The notes under the pieces: generated by a model
The model's input: only the letters and a program-made list of their open reading frames with translations
Told to the model about the DNA's origin: nothing
Database searches by the model: none
DNA from: an uncultured Pelagibacteraceae bacterium
GTDB taxonomy: Bacteria > Pseudomonadota > Alphaproteobacteria > Pelagibacterales > Pelagibacteraceae
Direction of reading: 5' to 3'
DNA length: 64,000 nucleotides
Assembly (NCBI GenBank): GCA_902557235.1
Contig: CACDZR010000005.1
Span: forward strand, 16,613 to 80,612
Shown: positions 20,573 through 30,020 of the stretch, one piece after another
Layout: the number at the start of each line of letters is the position of its first letter
How positions within the stretch are numbered: the stretch's first letter is position 1
Translations under genes and position numbers: made by a program

Positions 20573-21714
20573 TTCTTATATATTTTACCAAGATAGCTCT
20601 CTAAAAACTTTTTGTTTTTTACCAATCTTTTCAAAAAAATATTTCTCAATAAGGTTGTTAAAGGATTAGATAAATGAAAAGCAAATTGATTAAATTTTGA
20701 GCGATTATTAACCATTTTTGTTTTATTAACTCTATTTCTAAAAAAATTATCTTCAGTATTATTCTCTATATTCTCAAATAATTCATATGCACCCTCTATT
20801 GATTGTGATGCACCTTGAGCAAATGATGGTGGAAAAGCAAAAAAAGCATCACCTATTAAATGAATATTATTGCTATTAACTTCAAAAAAATCTCTACTCA
20901 CAAATACTGGATATATCTTTAAATCATTAATATTATCAAAAAATTCATTATTTAAGTGTGGAACTTTATCTAAAATTTTATTAATGAAAATATTGTCATT
21001 AAACAACGAGTAATCTTTTTGCTCATCCTCTGAAAGTTTAAATTTTATTAAACCTATAAAGTTTAAATCACCATTAGGAGATACTGGATAAATAACATAG
21101 TGAAAATTTGAACCTAAAAACAATGAGATGTTTTTTTTATCAGCCATGTTCAAAGAGCTTGGTATTATACCTCTAATAGCTAACGTATCATTAAATTTTG
21201 GTTCAATTTGGTTTTTCGATAACAGGCTTTTACTCTTTGAAAAAACTCCATCTGAAATAATTAAATAATCAAATTCATGAATTTCATTATTTTCAAAAGT
21301 AATTTTAACGATTTGATCTTGTTGTTCTATCTTTGAAATAGTGTGTTCAAATTTTATTTCTTTTTCTAAATCCTGTTTTAAAAAATTAATAAGTGATGAT
21401 CTTTTAAGAGTAGTATATTTACATTTTTCAGTATTAAAATTTGATATATTTAACTCACATATCTTATTTGAATTTTTGACTGAGTAGAAATTAATTTTAT
21501 CTGGATTAAATTTCTCATTATTTTCTAATTTATCAAACTGAATTTTATTTAATAGCTTGATGCTATTAACAGATAATTGAATACCATAACCCTCTTTTAA
21601 ATTGATTAAGCTATTTCTCTCAAAGATAGTTACTTTATATTTTTTGTTTCTCTTAAATAAATTGGCAATGAATAGCCCTGAAATACCAGCACCAATTACA
21701 GCTACTTTTTTCAT
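20569..21714 (-). CDS. FAD-dependent monooxygenase (UbiH/salicylate hydroxylase-like)
   Basis: 381 aa; VAVIGAGISGLFIANLFKR, LIGDAFFAFPPSFAQGASQSIEGAYEL. Confidence 0.85.
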   Translation of the reverse strand: MKKVAVIGAGISGLFIANLFKRNKKYKVTIFERNSLINLKEGYGIQLSVNSIKLLNKIQFDKLENNEKFNPDKINFYSVKNSNKICELNISNFNTEKCKYTTLKRSSLINFLKQDLEKEIKFEHTISKIEQQDQIVKITFENNEIHEFDYLIISDGVFSKSKSLLSKNQIEPKFNDTLAIRGIIPSSLNMADKKNISLFLGSNFHYVIYPVSPNGDLNFIGLIKFKLSEDEQKDYSLFNDNIFINKILDKVPHLNNEFFDNINDLKIYPVFVSRDFFEVNSNNIHLIGDAFFAFPPSFAQGASQSIEGAYELFENIENNTEDNFFRNRVNKTKMVNNRSKFNQFAFHLSNPLTTLLRNIFLKRLVKNKKFLESYLGKIYKN

Positions 21715-22694
21715 TAATTTTTTTCTAAATATTTGACCACTTTTTTAGTGAATGTTGGAAGCATATAATTATCTAATCTTCTTTTATCAAACCAATAAGA
21801 TGAGGGAAATTTTTTCAAATTTTTGAGATATTGAATTTTTATGTTCATATTCATGTTTGACATTTTAAAATTAAAATTTTCATTAAAATTTTTCGGTTTA
21901 GACAGTTCTTCCATTGGAAAAATTGCTAAATTTTTTAAAAAGTTAAATTTTGTATTTTTTACTAATAAGTATTTTTGATTTTTTTTATAAACTTTAAGAA
22001 TAAAATATTTTTCTTTATTTTTTTTTCTAATTTTAGCTAAATCAAAATCTTTCTTTTTGTAAGACTTGCAACTTTTAAGGATGGGACATGCGCTACATTC
22101 AGGATTTTTTGGTTTGCATATCATTGCTCCTAATTCCATTAAAGCTTGAGCATAATCACTTGCTCTTGATGAAATTCCAAAAATAGATTTTTTTTTTATT
22201 AGATTATTTTTTTGTATTTCGTTATTTTTTTTTAAATGAAGATATCTTTTTAAAACTCTTTCAATATTTCCATCTAAAGGAATGTAAGATTTGTTAAAGG
22301 CAATAGCTAAAATTGCATTAGCAGTGTAATTGCCGATGCCAGGTAAAGATATCAAATCCTCGTAATTGTTTGGAATTTTTCCATGATGCTTACTAATTAT
22401 GATTTTAGCAGTCTTTTTTAAATTTCTTGCTCTTGAATAATATCCAAGACCCTCCCAAAGTTTTATCAATTCATTATCCTGTATTGTTGAAAGTTTTTTA
22501 AGATTTGGAATTTTATTTATAAATCTATCAAAATAAGGGATTACAGTCACAACCTGTGTCTGTTGCAACATAAATTCACTTACTAATGTATAATAATGTT
22601 TTTTTGATTGTGAAACATTTTTTCGCCATGGTAATGATCTTTTATTTAAATCATACCAATTAAGAATTTTTTTTGTTATTATTTGATCTTTCAT
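21714..22694 (-). CDS. mutY: A/G-specific adenine glycosylase (start trimmed from 22736)
   Basis: SLPWRKN, SEFMLQQTQVVTVIPYFDRF, LPGIGNYTANAILAIAF, CX6CX2CX5C cluster CKPKNPECSACPILKSC. Confidence 0.94.
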   Translation of the reverse strand: MKDQIITKKILNWYDLNKRSLPWRKNVSQSKKHYYTLVSEFMLQQTQVVTVIPYFDRFINKIPNLKKLSTIQDNELIKLWEGLGYYSRARNLKKTAKIIISKHHGKIPNNYEDLISLPGIGNYTANAILAIAFNKSYIPLDGNIERVLKRYLHLKKNNEIQKNNLIKKKSIFGISSRASDYAQALMELGAMICKPKNPECSACPILKSCKSYKKKDFDLAKIRKKNKEKYFILKVYKKNQKYLLVKNTKFNFLKNLAIFPMEELSKPKNFNENFNFKMSNMNMNIKIQYLKNLKKFPSSYWFDKRRLDNYMLPTFTKKVVKYLEKN

Positions 22695-23180
22695 ATGCAA
22701 TTTAAAAAATATACTAAGCAGAGAAATAGCATTCAAGGCTTAAGATCCTTTAAAGACACTTTGCCAAAAAATATCAAAAAAGTCATCAATAAGAAAGGCC
22801 ATGTGTATTCTGAAGCTATCAACAATTGGAAATATATTGTTGGAGAAAATTTATTTAAAGTTTGTTACCCAAAATCATTTAAAACATTAAACAAGTTTGG
22901 TGCTAGCACTTTATTAATCAATGTAAAAAGAGGGCATGAAGTTGAACTAGAATATTCAAGAAAAGATATTTTAGAAAAATTGAATAATTTATTTGGTTAC
23001 CCTGTGGTTGAAAAAATCAAACTAACAAGTTTTGATGATGAAAAAATTGAACCCTCTTCAAATAATGACAATTCTTATGATGTGACAAATCATGATTATC
23101 AAAAAAAAATAAATAGTGTTAAAAATGAAAAAATTAAAAAATCTTTAATTCAGTTATCAAAAGTATTTAAAAAAAAATGA
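22695..23180 (+). CDS. DUF721 (DciA-like) protein (start trimmed from 22683)
   Basis: Small basic N-terminal domain, AINNWKYIVGENLFKVCYPKSFK...LLINVKRGHEVELEYSRKDILEKLNNLFGY; mutY-DUF721-dsbA-smc synteny. Confidence 0.8.
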   Translation: MQFKKYTKQRNSIQGLRSFKDTLPKNIKKVINKKGHVYSEAINNWKYIVGENLFKVCYPKSFKTLNKFGASTLLINVKRGHEVELEYSRKDILEKLNNLFGYPVVEKIKLTSFDDEKIEPSSNNDNSYDVTNHDYQKKINSVKNEKIKKSLIQLSKVFKKK

Positions 23181-23752
23181 AAAAAATATTTCTTATTTTC
23201 GTCTTATTTTTTGGATCGATAAATATTCTTAATGCTGAGACTAATAGAATTGTAGCCGGAAATAAAGATGCGAAGATTACAATAATTGCTTATGAGTCAT
23301 TAACTTGTAGTCACTGTGCAGATTTTCATAGAGAGGTATATCCTCAACTTAAAAAAGATTATATCGATACTGGTTTAGCTAAAATAGAATTTAGACATTT
23401 TCCATTAGATATAGCTGCTTTCAATGCATCAAAAGTTGCTCAATGCAAAAGTGATGAAGGTTTAAAAATTTTAAATAGTTTATATTCAAATCAACAAGAA
23501 TGGGTCAGAGGAAACACTGTGGAGGAGATTAACGATAATCTAAAAAAATTTATCAAAAATCAAGGCTTCGAAGTAAATTTTGAAAAATGTATAAATGATA
23601 AGAAAATAGAAGATTATGTATTAAATGATCGAATCGAGGGTACTAAAAAATTTAAGGTTAATGCTACTCCTACGATTATTATAAACGACAAGAAATTTGA
23701 TAAAACCCTCAATTATAAAAATTTAAAAAAATCTCTAGAAAAACTGATATAA
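23177..23752 (+). CDS. DsbA-family thiol:disulfide oxidoreductase
   Basis: 191 aa; signal peptide, CSHC active site in ESLTCSHCADFHREVYPQL, VNATPTIIIND. Confidence 0.92.
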   Translation: MKKIFLIFVLFFGSINILNAETNRIVAGNKDAKITIIAYESLTCSHCADFHREVYPQLKKDYIDTGLAKIEFRHFPLDIAAFNASKVAQCKSDEGLKILNSLYSNQQEWVRGNTVEEINDNLKKFIKNQGFEVNFEKCINDKKIEDYVLNDRIEGTKKFKVNATPTIIINDKKFDKTLNYKNLKKSLEKLI

Positions 23753-23759
23753 ACTCTTT

Positions 23760-26156
23760 ATGGAGTTTAAAAAAATCCAATTGAATGGATTTAAGTCTTT
23801 TGCAGATAAAACTAATTTCTTAATTGAAAATGGTTTGACGGGGATTGTTGGTCCTAATGGATGTGGAAAATCAAACATTGTTGAATCTTTAAGGTGGGTC
23901 ATGGGAGAAACCTCAGCAAAAAGTATGCGAGGATCAGGAATGGAAGATGTAATATTTTCTGGAACATCAAACAAAGCATCAAAGAATATTGCTGAAGTGT
24001 CAGTGACTGTAGCCAATGAAAAAAATGAGGGGCCTATTCAATATAGAGAATTAGATGAAGTTAACGTTAGAAGAAAAATAGAAAAAGATAAAGGCTCAAA
24101 ATTTTATATAAATGATAAAGAGGTTAGAGCGCGTGATGCTCAAATGTTTTTTGCAGATCTATCAACTGGAGCACATTCTCCATCGATGATAAGCCAAGGT
24201 CGTATAGGTGCGATTGTAACAGCTAAACCAACTGATCGAAGAGCCATCTTAGAAGAGGCTGCTGGAATTTCAGGTTTACATGTAAGAAGACATGAAGCTG
24301 AATTAAGACTTAGTGCTGCAGAAAATAATCTTAAAAGAGCAGATGAATTAAGACGCCAGCAAGAAAGACAGCTCGTTAATCTTCAAAAACAAGCTGAAGA
24401 GGCAGCTAGATATAAAAATATGTCTGAGGATATAAAAAAGATAGAAGCGGGCTTATATTATTTGAAACTATTAGAAATTGACAAAGAGATAAGAGTAGAG
24501 AATGAAATTAATGTTGAAGCAGAAACTGAGGTTACAGACTTTAACAAAAAAATCACAGATCTTGAAAATCTCATTAAGTCTGAAACTGAAAAGATCACAC
24601 CATTAAGAGAAAAGAATATTGAAAATTTATCAAAAATACAGCGACTTAATCTCGAGCTACAAAGTCTTGATGAGGAAAACACAAGGATACAAGATGAAAT
24701 TGAAAATATAAAAAAAACACTTCAAACATTTGAAGAAGACATTGGTAGAGAAAAGGGAATAGTAATCGATGCAAACTCAAATGAAAAAAGACTCAAAGAG
24801 GAAAAAAATGAGCTGATAGAAATTGACTCTAAATATTATGATACAGAAAAACAGTCAGACAATGACTTAAGCACTGCTAAAGAAAAATTACAAATTGAAA
24901 TTGATAAAGTTAAAGAACTTATAAATTCTCAGAAAAATCAAGAAGCTCTATCGGCTCTTGATAATTGCAAAATTTTAATTGAAGCGTACGCTGGAAGCTA
25001 TAGTAAAAATGAAAATATTAAAAAAGAGTCTGTAAAAAGAAATGAAAGAATTAAAATAATAGATACAGAGATAGAAAGTTGGAAGAACCTATTATTGAAT
25101 TCTGAAAAAATGGTTACTCAGCTTACTGAAAGAAGAAGTAAGTTGAATGATCAACTAAATAAATTGGATAATCAACCAAAGTTACAAGCTGAAAAAAAAG
25201 GCCAAATAACTGAAGGTTTAAGAATTTCTGAAAAAGAAAAAGATGAGAATGAGGAGATTATTAATTCAACAGATGAAAAAATAGAAAATTTAAGATCACA
25301 ACTGAATGAAATCCAAGAGCAGTCAATTCAAATTAGAGAAAGAAAAGCAAGTTCAGGTGCAACGATCGAAGGATTAAAAAAAAGAAAAAGTGATTTAGTT
25401 GATAGAATAAATTCTGAATTAAATTTATCTGAGGAAAATATTTTAGAAAATTCAAATCTTTTTGGAATTGAAGAATTGCCAGATGCTGTAAATCAAGAAG
25501 ATTTATTAGATAAGAAAAAACAAGAAAGAGAAAAGCTTGGTTCAGTGAATTTAAAAGCAGATGAGGAAACAAATAAGTATGAAACTGAAATCAAAAAAAT
25601 GGAAAGCGATCGTGTAGATTTAGTAACAGCGATAGTGAAATTAAAAGAGAGTATTAATGAACTTAATCAGAAAGGTAGGGAAAGATTAATTGAGGCTTTT
25701 GATAAAGTTGATAGAAAATTCAATGAGGTTTACACAAAACTATTTAATGGTGGAAACGCTAAACTCGAATTGGTGGATGCTGATGATCCTTTAGAGGCAG
25801 GATTAGAAATGTTAGTAAGTCCTCCAGGTAAACGTCTCCAATCAATTACTTTGTTGTCAGGTGGGGAACAAGCGTTAACAGCACTTTCATTAATATTTGC
25901 AGTTTTCTTAACCAATCCATCTCCAATTTGTGTACTTGATGAAGTGGATGCTCCTCTTGATGATGCGAATGTCACAAGATTTTGTAGTTTGCTTGAGGAG
26001 CTTACAAAAATAACTGATACAAAATTTATAATTGTTACACATCATGCTTTAACAATGTCTAAAATGAACAGACTTTACGGAGTCACAATGCCAGAAAAAG
26101 GTATTAGCCAACTTGTAGCTGTTGATCTTCAAAAAGCAGAAAGTATGGTTGCTTAA
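23760..26156 (+). CDS. smc: Chromosome segregation protein SMC, short form
   Basis: 798 aa; N head FKSFADKTNFLIENGLTGIVGPNGCGKSNIVESLRWVMGE, C head LLSGGEQALTALSLIFAVFLTNPSPICVLDEVDAPLDDANV. Confidence 0.93.
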   Translation: MEFKKIQLNGFKSFADKTNFLIENGLTGIVGPNGCGKSNIVESLRWVMGETSAKSMRGSGMEDVIFSGTSNKASKNIAEVSVTVANEKNEGPIQYRELDEVNVRRKIEKDKGSKFYINDKEVRARDAQMFFADLSTGAHSPSMISQGRIGAIVTAKPTDRRAILEEAAGISGLHVRRHEAELRLSAAENNLKRADELRRQQERQLVNLQKQAEEAARYKNMSEDIKKIEAGLYYLKLLEIDKEIRVENEINVEAETEVTDFNKKITDLENLIKSETEKITPLREKNIENLSKIQRLNLELQSLDEENTRIQDEIENIKKTLQTFEEDIGREKGIVIDANSNEKRLKEEKNELIEIDSKYYDTEKQSDNDLSTAKEKLQIEIDKVKELINSQKNQEALSALDNCKILIEAYAGSYSKNENIKKESVKRNERIKIIDTEIESWKNLLLNSEKMVTQLTERRSKLNDQLNKLDNQPKLQAEKKGQITEGLRISEKEKDENEEIINSTDEKIENLRSQLNEIQEQSIQIRERKASSGATIEGLKKRKSDLVDRINSELNLSEENILENSNLFGIEELPDAVNQEDLLDKKKQEREKLGSVNLKADEETNKYETEIKKMESDRVDLVTAIVKLKESINELNQKGRERLIEAFDKVDRKFNEVYTKLFNGGNAKLELVDADDPLEAGLEMLVSPPGKRLQSITLLSGGEQALTALSLIFAVFLTNPSPICVLDEVDAPLDDANVTRFCSLLEELTKITDTKFIIVTHHALTMSKMNRLYGVTMPEKGISQLVAVDLQKAESMVA

Positions 26157-26171
26157 TAGAGCTGATTTCTA

Positions 26172-26444
26172 ATGTCTAAAGATCCATTTAAAACTCGCTT
26201 AGAAATTGCAAAAAAAAAGGCCTTTGATAAAGAAAATAACAAGAAACCTGACCCCTCTCCCATTGGAAATGCTTTTAAACTTAGCACTGAGCTTGTTTCT
26301 GCTGTAGCTGTAGGGACAATTATTGGGTTTATTTTAGACAAGACCTTTGGTACTAAACCCTGGTTAATTTTAATATTTTTTTTTGTAGGTGTGATTGCTG
26401 GAATAATGAATGTAATTAAATCTGCTAAAAAAATGCAAAAATAG
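26172..26444 (+). CDS. atpI: AtpI-family F0F1-ATPase accessory protein
   Basis: 90 aa; AVGTIIGFILDKTFGTKPWLILIFFFVGVIAGIMNVIKSAKK two-TM motif, directly before atpB. Confidence 0.85.
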   Translation: MSKDPFKTRLEIAKKKAFDKENNKKPDPSPIGNAFKLSTELVSAVAVGTIIGFILDKTFGTKPWLILIFFFVGVIAGIMNVIKSAKKMQK

Positions 26445-26456
26445 ATCGAAAAAAAT

Positions 26457-27191
26457 ATGGCTGCAAATCCAATGACTCAATTCGAAGTCTATAGAATTGG
26501 TCCAGAAATTAAAATAGGTGCTTTCGATATTTCATTCACAAACGCTAGTTTGTTTATGGTTGTTAGTTCATTAGCTATTTTAATTATATTCAACCTTGGA
26601 TCAAAAAAAAATTCATTGCTACCAAACAAAGTTCAGTTATTAGCTGAATTAAGTTATACATTTGTCTCAAAAATGATTAGTGATACAGCGGGCTCTAAAG
26701 CTAAACCTTATTTTTCTTTTATATTTTCTTTATTTATGTTTGTCCTTTTTTGTAACATGTTTGGTATGATCCCTTATACTTTTACAGTTACAAGTCATAT
26801 TATTGTAACTTTTGTGTTAGCAGCTTTTATTTTTATTGGAGTAACAGTAATTGGTTTTATAAAACACGGTTTAGGCTATCTTAAATTATTTGTACCAAGT
26901 GGAGTTCCTATAGTACTACTACCATTAATCGTAGTTATTGAGATTATTTCATATTTAAGTAGACCTATTAGTCTTTCCGTCAGGCTTTTTGCAAACATGA
27001 TGGCGGGTCATACAATGATGAAAGTATTCGGAGGCTTTGTAATAAGTCTTGGAGTAGTCGGTGGATGGCTTCCACTGAGTTTTTCGGTTGCTTTAACAGG
27101 CTTGGAGATATTAGTTGCTTTTCTTCAAGCATACGTTTTTGCAATTTTAACCTGCATCTATTTAAATGATGCATTAAACTTACACCATTAA
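26457..27191 (+). CDS. atpB: ATP synthase Fo subunit a
   Basis: 244 aa; SLSVRLFANMMAGHTMMKVFGGF, LEILVAFLQAYVFAILTCIYLNDA. Confidence 0.97.
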   Translation: MAANPMTQFEVYRIGPEIKIGAFDISFTNASLFMVVSSLAILIIFNLGSKKNSLLPNKVQLLAELSYTFVSKMISDTAGSKAKPYFSFIFSLFMFVLFCNMFGMIPYTFTVTSHIIVTFVLAAFIFIGVTVIGFIKHGLGYLKLFVPSGVPIVLLPLIVVIEIISYLSRPISLSVRLFANMMAGHTMMKVFGGFVISLGVVGGWLPLSFSVALTGLEILVAFLQAYVFAILTCIYLNDALNLHH

Positions 27192-27209
27192 TTAACAGAG
27201 GAGGATATA

Positions 27210-27437
27210 ATGGAATTAGAAGCAGCAAAAATGATCGGAGCAGGTTTGGCGGCGATTGCCCTAGCTGGTGCCGGTGTTGGTATAGGTATTATTTTTGGTA
27301 ATTACCTTTCAGGTGCGATGAGAAACCCATCTGCAGCTCAAAAACAATTTCCTAATTTGCTTTTAGGGTTTGCCCTTGCAGAAGCAACTGGATTGTTTGG
27401 ATTGGTAGTAGCGTTAATCATTCTTTTTGCATTTTAA
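27210..27437 (+). CDS. atpE: ATP synthase Fo subunit c
   Basis: 75 aa; GAGVGIGIIFGNYLSGAMRNPSAAQKQFPNLLLGFALAEATGLFGLVVALIILFAF; GGAGG before ATG. Confidence 0.97.
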   Translation: MELEAAKMIGAGLAAIALAGAGVGIGIIFGNYLSGAMRNPSAAQKQFPNLLLGFALAEATGLFGLVVALIILFAF

Positions 27438-27441
27438 ATAA

Positions 27442-28032
27442 ATGATTAAAAAAATATTTTTTCAGCTAGTATTTTTTAATCTCTTTTTTTTAAAAGAGGT
27501 TTTTGCAGCTGAAAGCGGAGGTATGCCTCAATTAAATCCAGAATTTTGGATTTCACAAATTTTTTGGCTAACACTTACTTTTGGTATTTTGTATGTAGTA
27601 TTATCTAAACTAATACTACCAAAGATAAGTGCTAATCTTGAATTAAGAAAATCACAGATACAAGAAAATATTGAGGCAGCAGAAAAGCAGAGAGAAAGTA
27701 GCGAGGCTAAGCTTAAAGAGTACGACGATATTATTTCTAAAAGCAAATTAGAGGCAAATAATATTTTTAAAGAAGCTAGGGAAAATGTACTGAAAGAAAT
27801 AAATACCAAAAAAGAAACATTGGATAAACAGATTGATGAGGAAGTCAAAAAAGTAGAGCAAGAGATTAATTTACTGAAAAAAGGTGCATCAGAAAAAATT
27901 AATAAAATTGCAATTGAAACTACTTCAGAGTTACTAGTGAAATTAATTGGTACTGAAGTTAATAACAGTAGTATTTCTGCAATCGTTGATGATTTATCAA
28001 AAAGAAATGGGAATAAATATTATGGCAATTGA
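27442..28032 (+). CDS. atpF': ATP synthase Fo subunit b'
   Basis: 196 aa; GMPQLNPEFWISQIFWLTLTFGILYVVLSKLILPKI...LRKSQIQENIEAAEK. Confidence 0.9.
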   Translation: MIKKIFFQLVFFNLFFLKEVFAAESGGMPQLNPEFWISQIFWLTLTFGILYVVLSKLILPKISANLELRKSQIQENIEAAEKQRESSEAKLKEYDDIISKSKLEANNIFKEARENVLKEINTKKETLDKQIDEEVKKVEQEINLLKKGASEKINKIAIETTSELLVKLIGTEVNNSSISAIVDDLSKRNGNKYYGN

Positions 28033-28519
28033 TGCAACATTTTGGGTAGCTGTATCTTTTATCATTTTCTTTGGAGGTTTAATCTATCTTAAGGTTCCAC
28101 AAAAAATAAATGAAATATTAAATAAATTGATCTCTGATATCAAAAATGAGATTGATGAAAGCGAAAAACTTAGAACCGAGGCTAAAACTTTATTAGATAA
28201 TGCACAAAAAAAACTTGATACTGCACAATCCGTAAGTAAAGAAATATTAACACAAGCAAAAAAAGATAGTGATAATCTTATTATTGAGTTAAATGAAAAA
28301 TTTCATAAATCTTCAGAAATTAAAAAAAATTCAACAGAAAATAAGATTAATCAAATGAAAGATGCGGCAATAAAAGAAATAAAAGATGCCTCAATTAAAG
28401 TTGCGGTAGACTCAGTAAAAAAAATAATTACAACATCAGTTGATAAGTCCAAGCTTGATAACTTGTTTCAAAAAGATTTAGATGAAGCAAAAGAAGAGTT
28501 AAAAAAAATCAACTCATAA
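28022..28519 (+). CDS. atpF: ATP synthase Fo subunit b (start trimmed; 28007 also possible)
   Basis: MAIDATFWVAVSFIIFFGGLIYLKVPQKINEIL then coiled coil; track start 27947 overlaps b' too far. Confidence 0.88.
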   Translation: MAIDATFWVAVSFIIFFGGLIYLKVPQKINEILNKLISDIKNEIDESEKLRTEAKTLLDNAQKKLDTAQSVSKEILTQAKKDSDNLIIELNEKFHKSSEIKKNSTENKINQMKDAAIKEIKDASIKVAVDSVKKIITTSVDKSKLDNLFQKDLDEAKEELKKINS

Positions 28520-28559
28520 TACTCTTACAATTTTTCAAAAAAGACTATAAATTATAAAT

Positions 28560-30020
28560 ATGAATTCCGTTGTCATAGGTTCAGGATTTGGAGGAATAGC
28601 TGCAGCTTTACGCCTTAAAGCTAAAGGTCATAAAGTAACTTTAATAGAAAAACATAAGGATCTTGGAGGTAGAGCAAGAGTATTTAAAAAAAATGGCTTC
28701 ATTTATGATGGTGGACCCACAGTAATAACTGCTCCGTATTTGATAAATGAATTATTCGAATTATTTCAAAAAGACCCCAAAAATTATATAAAACTCACTA
28801 ACCTAAAAGTTTGGTATCAATTTATTTTCGAGGATAAGTCAAAATTTAATTACTCTGGGGATGAGTTGGAAATGAAAAAACAGATAAAAGAGATAAATGA
28901 AAAAGATGTTGAGGGTTATGAAAAATTAGTAAATTTTACAAAAAAAATTTTTGACAAAGGTTTTACGGAGCTTGCTGATGTACCCTTTGATAAACCTTTT
29001 GTAATGATTCAACAATTGCCAGCATTACTTAAACTAAAAAGTTACAAATCTGTTTATGCTTTAGTCTCATCATATATAGAAAATGAGAAATTGAGAAGAA
29101 TGTTAAGTATGCATCCATTATTAGTTGGAGGGAATCCTTTTTCTACAACCTCAATATATGGATTAATTTTATATTTAGAAAAAAAATGGGGTATTCATTA
29201 CTCAATGGGTGGAACAGGAAATATTATCAAAGGTTTTGAAAAATTGATGAATGAAGTTGGGGTTGAAATAATTAAAGGTCACGAAGTTACCAAAATCATT
29301 TCAAATAAAAATAAAATCACTGGTGTCCAATTAGATGATCAAACAATAATACAATCCAACAACGTAATTTGTAATGCTGATCCTCCTGCTGTTTACGAGA
29401 AAATGTTAAATGGGAATATGAGTAATTCATTTCTTTTTAAATGGAAAAAAAACAGAATGGAGTATTCAATGGGTTTATTTGTTTATTACTTTGGTACAAA
29501 AAAAAAATACGAAAATGTTGAGCATCATACAATTAAATTTGGAAATAAATATAAAGAACATCTAGATGATATTTTCAATAATAAAAAATTGAATGACGAT
29601 ATTAGTTATTATCTTCACAGACCATCTGCAACTGATAAAACTATGGCACCTGAGGGTAATGATTGCTTTTATGTTTTGGTCCCAGTGCCAAATAATCAAT
29701 CAAAAATTGACTGGTCTGTTGAGGGAGAAAAAATGAAAAATTTAGTTATCGATAAAATGCAAAAAGATTTAATGCCAAATCTTAAGGATAATATTGTAGA
29801 AGATTTTTATTTAACCCCTGATTATTTTGAAAAAGATTTAAATACAAAATATGGTTCGGGCTTTTCGATCCAACCAAAATTTTCACAGTCTGCATATTTT
29901 AGATTCCATAATAAATCTGAGATATACAAAGGACTTTATTTTGTTGGTGCAGGAACCCATCCTGGAGCAGGTGTGCCTGGAGTGCTTTCATCAGCTAAGG
30001 TGTTAGAAAAAATTTTATAA
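28560..30020 (+). CDS. crtI: Phytoene desaturase
   Basis: 486 aa; VIGSGFGGIAAALRLKAKGHKVTLIEKHKDLGGRARVF, YFVGAGTHPGAGVPGVLSSAKV. Confidence 0.96.
   Translation: MNSVVIGSGFGGIAAALRLKAKGHKVTLIEKHKDLGGRARVFKKNGFIYDGGPTVITAPYLINELFELFQKDPKNYIKLTNLKVWYQFIFEDKSKFNYSGDELEMKKQIKEINEKDVEGYEKLVNFTKKIFDKGFTELADVPFDKPFVMIQQLPALLKLKSYKSVYALVSSYIENEKLRRMLSMHPLLVGGNPFSTTSIYGLILYLEKKWGIHYSMGGTGNIIKGFEKLMNEVGVEIIKGHEVTKIISNKNKITGVQLDDQTIIQSNNVICNADPPAVYEKMLNGNMSNSFLFKWKKNRMEYSMGLFVYYFGTKKKYENVEHHTIKFGNKYKEHLDDIFNNKKLNDDISYYLHRPSATDKTMAPEGNDCFYVLVPVPNNQSKIDWSVEGEKMKNLVIDKMQKDLMPNLKDNIVEDFYLTPDYFEKDLNTKYGSGFSIQPKFSQSAYFRFHNKSEIYKGLYFVGAGTHPGAGVPGVLSSAKVLEKIL

Noticed and set aside
27528-27848. 106-aa minus-strand Ser/Leu/Phe-rich ORF
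   Set aside because: Antisense to the atpF' coiled coil; a typical AT-rich shadow ORF.
27947-28021. N-terminal extension of atpF (MVLKLITVVFLQSLMIYQKEMGIN)
   Set aside because: Overlaps the b' coding sequence out of frame; subunit b homology starts at MAIDATFW (28022).
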